From JAICXG01 sp036825615 (GTDB taxonomy: Bacteria; Verrucomicrobiota; Verrucomicrobiia; Chthoniobacterales; UBA10450): a stretch of DNA of 64,000 bases. Of this stretch, positions 59,768-64,000 are shown piece after piece; position 1 is the first letter of the stretch, and the number at the start of each line of letters is the position of its first letter. The stretch lies in contig DAISXY010000009.1 in NCBI GenBank assembly GCA_036825615.1, positions 62,001-126,000 of the forward strand. Direction: 5' to 3'. The notes under the pieces were generated by a model. That model was not told the DNA's origin and did not search any database. It saw nothing but the letters and a program-made list of their open reading frames with translations. The position numbers and the translations under genes were made by a program.

Positions 59768-62700
59768 ATGAAAACTAAACCATTCGCAACCCTCCCCGTA
59801 GTTTTCGCTCTTGCCCTACTGCTTTGCACCACCGCCCAGGGTGGCGTGACTTTCCCCGACACCATCTCGGTTGTCCCGCAGCCTTTCTGGTCCACCCTCC
59901 GCATCTTTCGCAGCGAACCGAAAGTCTCACTCATCCTCCTTGTCCCAACTGTCACTCAGTCACGGCCCGACTATGCCGCGGTCAATACCCCTGACCTCGA
60001 TATCTTCGCCGGATTCAACGATAACTCCGACAAAACCCCCGCTCCCATCTTTGTGATCCCGCTCAAGCCAGAACGCGAACAGGCGTCAGTCCCCTTGGAG
60101 CCGGCCCAGTCCCATCGTTCAACCGCCTCGTTGGGTCCGAGCCTGGCCGATACCTGGTCGCGCACCCCGGGAGTCGGCAGCACCATTCCAACGTATGACA
60201 CCGGCTTCGGAAGCGCCGAGAAGAATACCAAACCCGACGCGACTCGGGAATCCGCACAAAGCCAGTTCGCCGGCAACGACCTGCGCCCGACTGATCAGTT
60301 CAGTCATGCCAAAGCGACCGTTACCGGTCCGGATGCGCAGTCAATTCCTTTGGCTGGCGCGGACAAAGCAAGTCAATCGTTCCCCGCTCGCAGTTCGGTT
60401 TCAATTGCCGGCATCACCATCACAAGCGACGCCTCCAAGCTTGGCGGCGCTCGGCAATTAACCCCTAAAGCACTAAGTGGCGGTAACGCTCCAGATGCGG
60501 TGACAGCGATCAAGACATGGGACGGCCAAGCCGGAACTGCTCAGTGGGAAGGAGCGAACAACTGGAATCCCAATGGTGTGCCAGGATCCACGGATTCAAT
60601 CCTCCTCGACAATTCTTCGGTCGGAGCGTTGCCCTCCATAATGAACACGTCGGGGCTCACGATGAGCGTCATGGGCATCACCTTTGATACCGCAAACACA
60701 GTAACGTTAGGGAACAGTGGGACTGGCTCCGGCGCAACAAGTTCGATTACACTTACGGGTCTTGGGGACGCAGGGAATACCCTAATCTCGCTAACGAACA
60801 ACGCAACAGGGACATTCACAATCGACAATCAAAACAGTGGGAATAGAGATCTTACGCTTACCTTAGGCGCAAGTGGAACCCTAAATGTAACTAATGCACT
60901 GGGAACGCTCGCCATTACAACCGTCATAGGTGAGACGGGGGGAACTAGATCGATCACAAAGACCGGAGCTGGCACTTTAATTCTAGGCAGCGCAAACACC
61001 TATACCGGGACGACGACCGTTAGTGCTGGTGTGCTTAATATTCAGAATGCCACCGCCCTTGGAACGACAACGAATGGCACGACGGTTGGCAGCAGCGCGA
61101 CTCTGCAAATGCAAGGTGGTATCACGACCGGAGCGGAGCAGCTCACAATTAGCGGCACAGGAGCTTCTGGTCAGAATGGGGCATTAGTTAACGTTAGTGG
61201 AACAAACAGTTACGGCGGTCAGCTGATCCTGGGAGCTGCGAGCACAATATCATCGGATAGTGGCATCCTGAATCTTACTAATTCCGCAACGATCACGGGT
61301 GCGGGGTTCAACCTGACGTTGACGGGCGCGGGCGACGGCAGCATTTTGTTCGCTATTGGAACGGGCAGCGGCGGAGTCATAAAGTCCGGCGCCGGCACTT
61401 GGACCCTTTCGGGCTCCAGCACTTACACTGGCGCCACAACAATCAACGCGGGAATATTGAAACTGGGCGCTGCCGGTGGCACCACTAACACACCGCTCGG
61501 CACAACTGCGTCAGGCACGACTGTTTCGGGAACCGGTGCAGCACTGGATCTAAATGGGTTCACTTTGGGAACCGCAGAAGCGCTCACTCTCAATGGCACA
61601 GGTGTTTCCGGCGGCGGTGCCTTGACTAATACTTCTGCCACATCAGTGAACTACAGCGGGTTAGTAACTCTTGGCAGTGACAGCAGCATCATCGCCAGCA
61701 ACGGCGCCATTAATCTGACCAATGTCGGTACGATAACCGGAGCGACATTTGGATTGACACTAGGCGGAGCTGGTAACGGAAGCGTCAGCAGCATAATCGG
61801 AACAACCTCAGGAGGACTGACCAAATCCGGCGCTGGCACCTGGACCCTTTCTGGTGCGAACACCTACAGCGGATTGACAAACATCAGTGCCGGGACGCTG
61901 ATCCTAAACGGGTCGAATTCAAGCGCCGGTGCGACTACGGTCACTAGCTCCGGCACGCTGCAGCTCGGAGCGGGAGCAAACGGCGGATTGGCCAGCGGCC
62001 TACTTTCCATCAGCGGAACCATCCGTTCTACCGATGCAACTGCCCGCACCGTTGGCAATAGCGTCTCGCTGACGTCCAACTCGGCCACCTTTGGATCTGG
62101 TGGGACAGGCGCACTGACATTCAATGGAACAATCGATTTGGGTGTTGCGGCTGCCTCGGACCGCACAATTTCCACTGTAAGTAATGTGACTTTCACAAAC
62201 GTAATCTCAGGCAATTCCGGGAGCGGTCTTGTAAAGAACGGGAGCGGCACGCTGACTTTCAGCGGCACGTCCGCGAACACTTACGATGGCTTAACGACCA
62301 TCAATCTGGGGGAACTGGATCTGAACAAGACGGCTGGTGTAAACGCTATTGCGGGCAATATCACAATTGGCGATGGAATCGGGGGTGCCGGGGCGGACAT
62401 CCTCAAGCTTCTCGCGGCTAATCAGATCGCGAACACATCAGATGTCACAATCAACTCCTCGGGTCTTTTCAATCTCAATAACAACTCCGAGACGATCGAC
62501 GGCCTCAACGGCGTGGTGGGCGCTTCGGTAACGCTGGGCTCTGGCACCCTGACCATCGGCGCCAACAACGAAGCCAGCGCCAGCTTCGCGGGTGTCATTT
62601 CGGGTTCGGGCGCCTTGGTCAAGACAGGCACAGGAGCGCAAACCCTTAGCGGTGCAAACAGCTACTCAGGGACCACAAATATCAACTCCGGTGCGTTAAA

Positions 62701-64000
62701 TATCCAAAACGTGACAGGGCTAGGTACGACGGCCGCTGGAACGAGCGTGGCGAGCGGTGCAGCTTTAGAGCTTCAAGGCGGCGTCGCCGTTGGCGCCGAA
62801 GCTCTAACCTTGAACGGAACTGGAGTTGCCGGCAATGGCGCATTGCGCAACGTGAGCGGGACAAATTCATACGCTGGCGCGATCACCCTCGGCTCGGCCA
62901 GCACAATCACTTCCGCTTTAGGGACCTTGACTCTGACTGGCGGGGTTAACAACTCTGGCACTCTCCTGTCATTTGACGGCTCCGGAAATACGACCGTCTC
63001 CACCGCGAAGATCACCGGTAGCGGTGGTTTGACCAAAACCGGCTCGGGAACACTGACCTTGTCTTTCGCCAACGACTACACCGGCCTGACAACCATCTCG
63101 GCTGGCACTTTACTGGAAGGCGTTAGTGACGCGCTCGGAACAGGTGCACTTACGATCAATGGCAGCACGGCAATTTTCGATCTCGGCGCCAGCCATAACG
63201 ATACGGTCGGCACGGTGACGCTGGATGGCGGCGGTGCGATTAATGGCAGTGGCACGTCTGCGCTGACCAGCACCGGCAGCTTCGAGATGAAGAATGGCAG
63301 TGTAAGCGCGATTCTTGGCGGCTCTGGCATCGCATTAAACAAAACTACGAGCGGAACTGTGACGTTGAGCGGCATCAATACCTACACAGGCACGACCACC
63401 ATCAGCGCCGGCACCCTTTCGCTCAGCAATGCAGGGAGCACGAACAATATCGCCGGCAGCTCGACAATCATCGACAACGCTATCCTGAATGTCACCGGAT
63501 TAAGCGGCGGCGCGATCACGCTCGCTTCCGGTCAGACCTTGAAAGGCGGCGGAACGGTGACCGGCGGGTTAAACGTAAACACCGGTTCGTTCCTTGCGCC
63601 CGGTAACAGCGTCGGCACCCTCAGCAGCGGCAACACCGCTTATAACTCCGGTGGCACTTACACCTGGGAAATCAATGATGCCACCGGCACGGCCGGGAGC
63701 AGCCCCGGCTGGGATTGGAATAATATCACCGGCACCCTCACGATCGGATCGGCCACTTTCACGATCGATGTCAACGGCTTGAATGGCGCCACCCCGGGCT
63801 TGATCGCCAATTTCAATAAGTACGCCTCCTACGATTGGGATATCGCCACCGCAAGTAGCGGCATCAGCGGATTCTCCGCCGGTAAGTTCGCCTTCGATCT
63901 GACGGATTTCACCAACAGCATCAGCGGCACGCTCACGAGCGGCGCGTTCTCCATCACCACCAGCGGCAATAACCTCATCGTCCATTACACCGGCGCGACC
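59768..64000 (+). CDS. Giant PATR (autotransporter-associated beta-strand repeat) protein, 3' end outside window
   Basis: At least 1,411 residues, frame open to the window end. Signal peptide MKTKPFATLPVVFALALLLC (cleavage near TAQG). Residues about 35-55 carry QPFWSTL, shared with the small gene at 58777. A Pro/Ser/Asp-rich spacer precedes the surface part starting TWDGQAGTAQWEGANNW. I count seven PATR units, e.g. TKTGAGTLILGSANTYTGTT, KSGAGTWTLSGSSTYTGAT, KSGAGTWTLSGANTYSGLT, KNGSGTLTFS, KTGTGAQTLSGANSYSGTT, KTGSGTLTLSFANDYTGLT and NKTTSGTVTLSGINTYTGTT. The last visible part (DVNGLNGATPGLIANFNKY) matches the usual PATR C-terminal region. Probably an outer-membrane or extracellular beta-helix; no barrel or sorting signal seen yet. 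Confidence 0.85.
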   Translation, partial: MKTKPFATLPVVFALALLLCTTAQGGVTFPDTISVVPQPFWSTLRIFRSEPKVSLILLVPTVTQSRPDYAAVNTPDLDIFAGFNDNSDKTPAPIFVIPLKPEREQASVPLEPAQSHRSTASLGPSLADTWSRTPGVGSTIPTYDTGFGSAEKNTKPDATRESAQSQFAGNDLRPTDQFSHAKATVTGPDAQSIPLAGADKASQSFPARSSVSIAGITITSDASKLGGARQLTPKALSGGNAPDAVTAIKTWDGQAGTAQWEGANNWNPNGVPGSTDSILLDNSSVGALPSIMNTSGLTMSVMGITFDTANTVTLGNSGTGSGATSSITLTGLGDAGNTLISLTNNATGTFTIDNQNSGNRDLTLTLGASGTLNVTNALGTLAITTVIGETGGTRSITKTGAGTLILGSANTYTGTTTVSAGVLNIQNATALGTTTNGTTVGSSATLQMQGGITTGAEQLTISGTGASGQNGALVNVSGTNSYGGQLILGAASTISSDSGILNLTNSATITGAGFNLTLTGAGDGSILFAIGTGSGGVIKSGAGTWTLSGSSTYTGATTINAGILKLGAAGGTTNTPLGTTASGTTVSGTGAALDLNGFTLGTAEALTLNGTGVSGGGALTNTSATSVNYSGLVTLGSDSSIIASNGAINLTNVGTITGATFGLTLGGAGNGSVSSIIGTTSGGLTKSGAGTWTLSGANTYSGLTNISAGTLILNGSNSSAGATTVTSSGTLQLGAGANGGLASGLLSISGTIRSTDATARTVGNSVSLTSNSATFGSGGTGALTFNGTIDLGVAAASDRTISTVSNVTFTNVISGNSGSGLVKNGSGTLTFSGTSANTYDGLTTINLGELDLNKTAGVNAIAGNITIGDGIGGAGADILKLLAANQIANTSDVTINSSGLFNLNNNSETIDGLNGVVGASVTLGSGTLTIGANNEASASFAGVISGSGALVKTGTGAQTLSGANSYSGTTNINSGALNIQNVTGLGTTAAGTSVASGAALELQGGVAVGAEALTLNGTGVAGNGALRNVSGTNSYAGAITLGSASTITSALGTLTLTGGVNNSGTLLSFDGSGNTTVSTAKITGSGGLTKTGSGTLTLSFANDYTGLTTISAGTLLEGVSDALGTGALTINGSTAIFDLGASHNDTVGTVTLDGGGAINGSGTSALTSTGSFEMKNGSVSAILGGSGIALNKTTSGTVTLSGINTYTGTTTISAGTLSLSNAGSTNNIAGSSTIIDNAILNVTGLSGGAITLASGQTLKGGGTVTGGLNVNTGSFLAPGNSVGTLSSGNTAYNSGGTYTWEINDATGTAGSSPGWDWNNITGTLTIGSATFTIDVNGLNGATPGLIANFNKYASYDWDIATASSGISGFSAGKFAFDLTDFTNSISGTLTSGAFSITTSGNNLIVHYTGAT

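Noticed and set aside
60541..63985. Several minus-strand frames of 60-138 codons opposite the giant PATR gene
   Set aside because: The PATR repeats create open antisense frames repeatedly (PAPVVP-type composition); they are not independent genes.
1..64000. tRNA, rRNA or riboswitch
   Set aside because: I found no cloverleaf or conserved riboswitch core by eye. A covariance-model scan would be decisive.

Overview
The window is high-GC bacterial chromosome without tRNA or rRNA genes that I could see. Giant autotransporter-associated beta-strand repeat (PATR) proteins, a beta-helix protein with a repeated C-terminal module, an exosortase fused to an EpsI domain, a very large exopolysaccharide locus and a RAYT transposase with its own REP array together suggest a Verrucomicrobiota member (Chthoniobacterales/Spartobacteria-like soil bacterium). 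This is inference from family content; no phylogenetic marker other than rpmB is present.

1-27.5 kb is mostly housekeeping and scattered functions: a nucleotide-sugar epimerase with 6-phosphogluconolactonase, msrA, a PATR protein, fabG, a cupredoxin, a PHP-glycosyltransferase fusion coupled to a DUF2334 deacetylase, an EVE protein, a secreted alpha/beta hydrolase, a beta-oxidation pair (fadJ-like plus long acyl-CoA dehydrogenase), mgtE, a beta-helix surface protein, a Gfo/Idh/MocA oxidoreductase, rpmB, a lipoprotein/HTTM trio and a FlgO/TPR membrane protein.

27.5-28.6 kb is a REPtron: a RAYT transposase gene flanked by three upstream and two downstream copies of its palindromic repeat. 28.6-50.3 kb is one minus-strand exopolysaccharide locus, read from about 50.2 kb downwards: carbamoyltransferase, a truncated ABC permease stub, a flippase, three methyltransferases, ten or more glycosyltransferases, a Wzy-like polymerase and finally the polyprenyl-phosphate sugar transferase. 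Most neighbours overlap by 1-4 nt (ATGA, GTGA, TAATG). A nucleotidyltransferase plus small-protein module and a broken AbrB antitoxin sit just before the last gene.

50.4-58.4 kb is a repeat-eroded accessory region: broken four-helix-bundle genes, a WecG/TagA-type transferase, a second, decayed nucleotidyltransferase module, the exosortase-EpsI gene, an intact four-helix protein and a TPR protein. 58.7-64 kb holds three small one-helix proteins with a shared D-P-Y-A start, then a PATR protein of more than 1,400 residues running off the window.

The most unusual property is invasion by several classes of short inverted repeats. These occur between genes but also in frame inside conserved genes: a 125-bp REP-like pair in fadJ, purine/pyrimidine hairpins in the exosortase, the carbamoyltransferase and the TPR gene, and a Glu-Gln microsatellite in the sugar transferase. 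Candidates for undescribed biology are the nucleotidyltransferase/LEWL-protein module, the DPYA/QPFWSTL surface-protein array and the coding-sequence repeat insertions.
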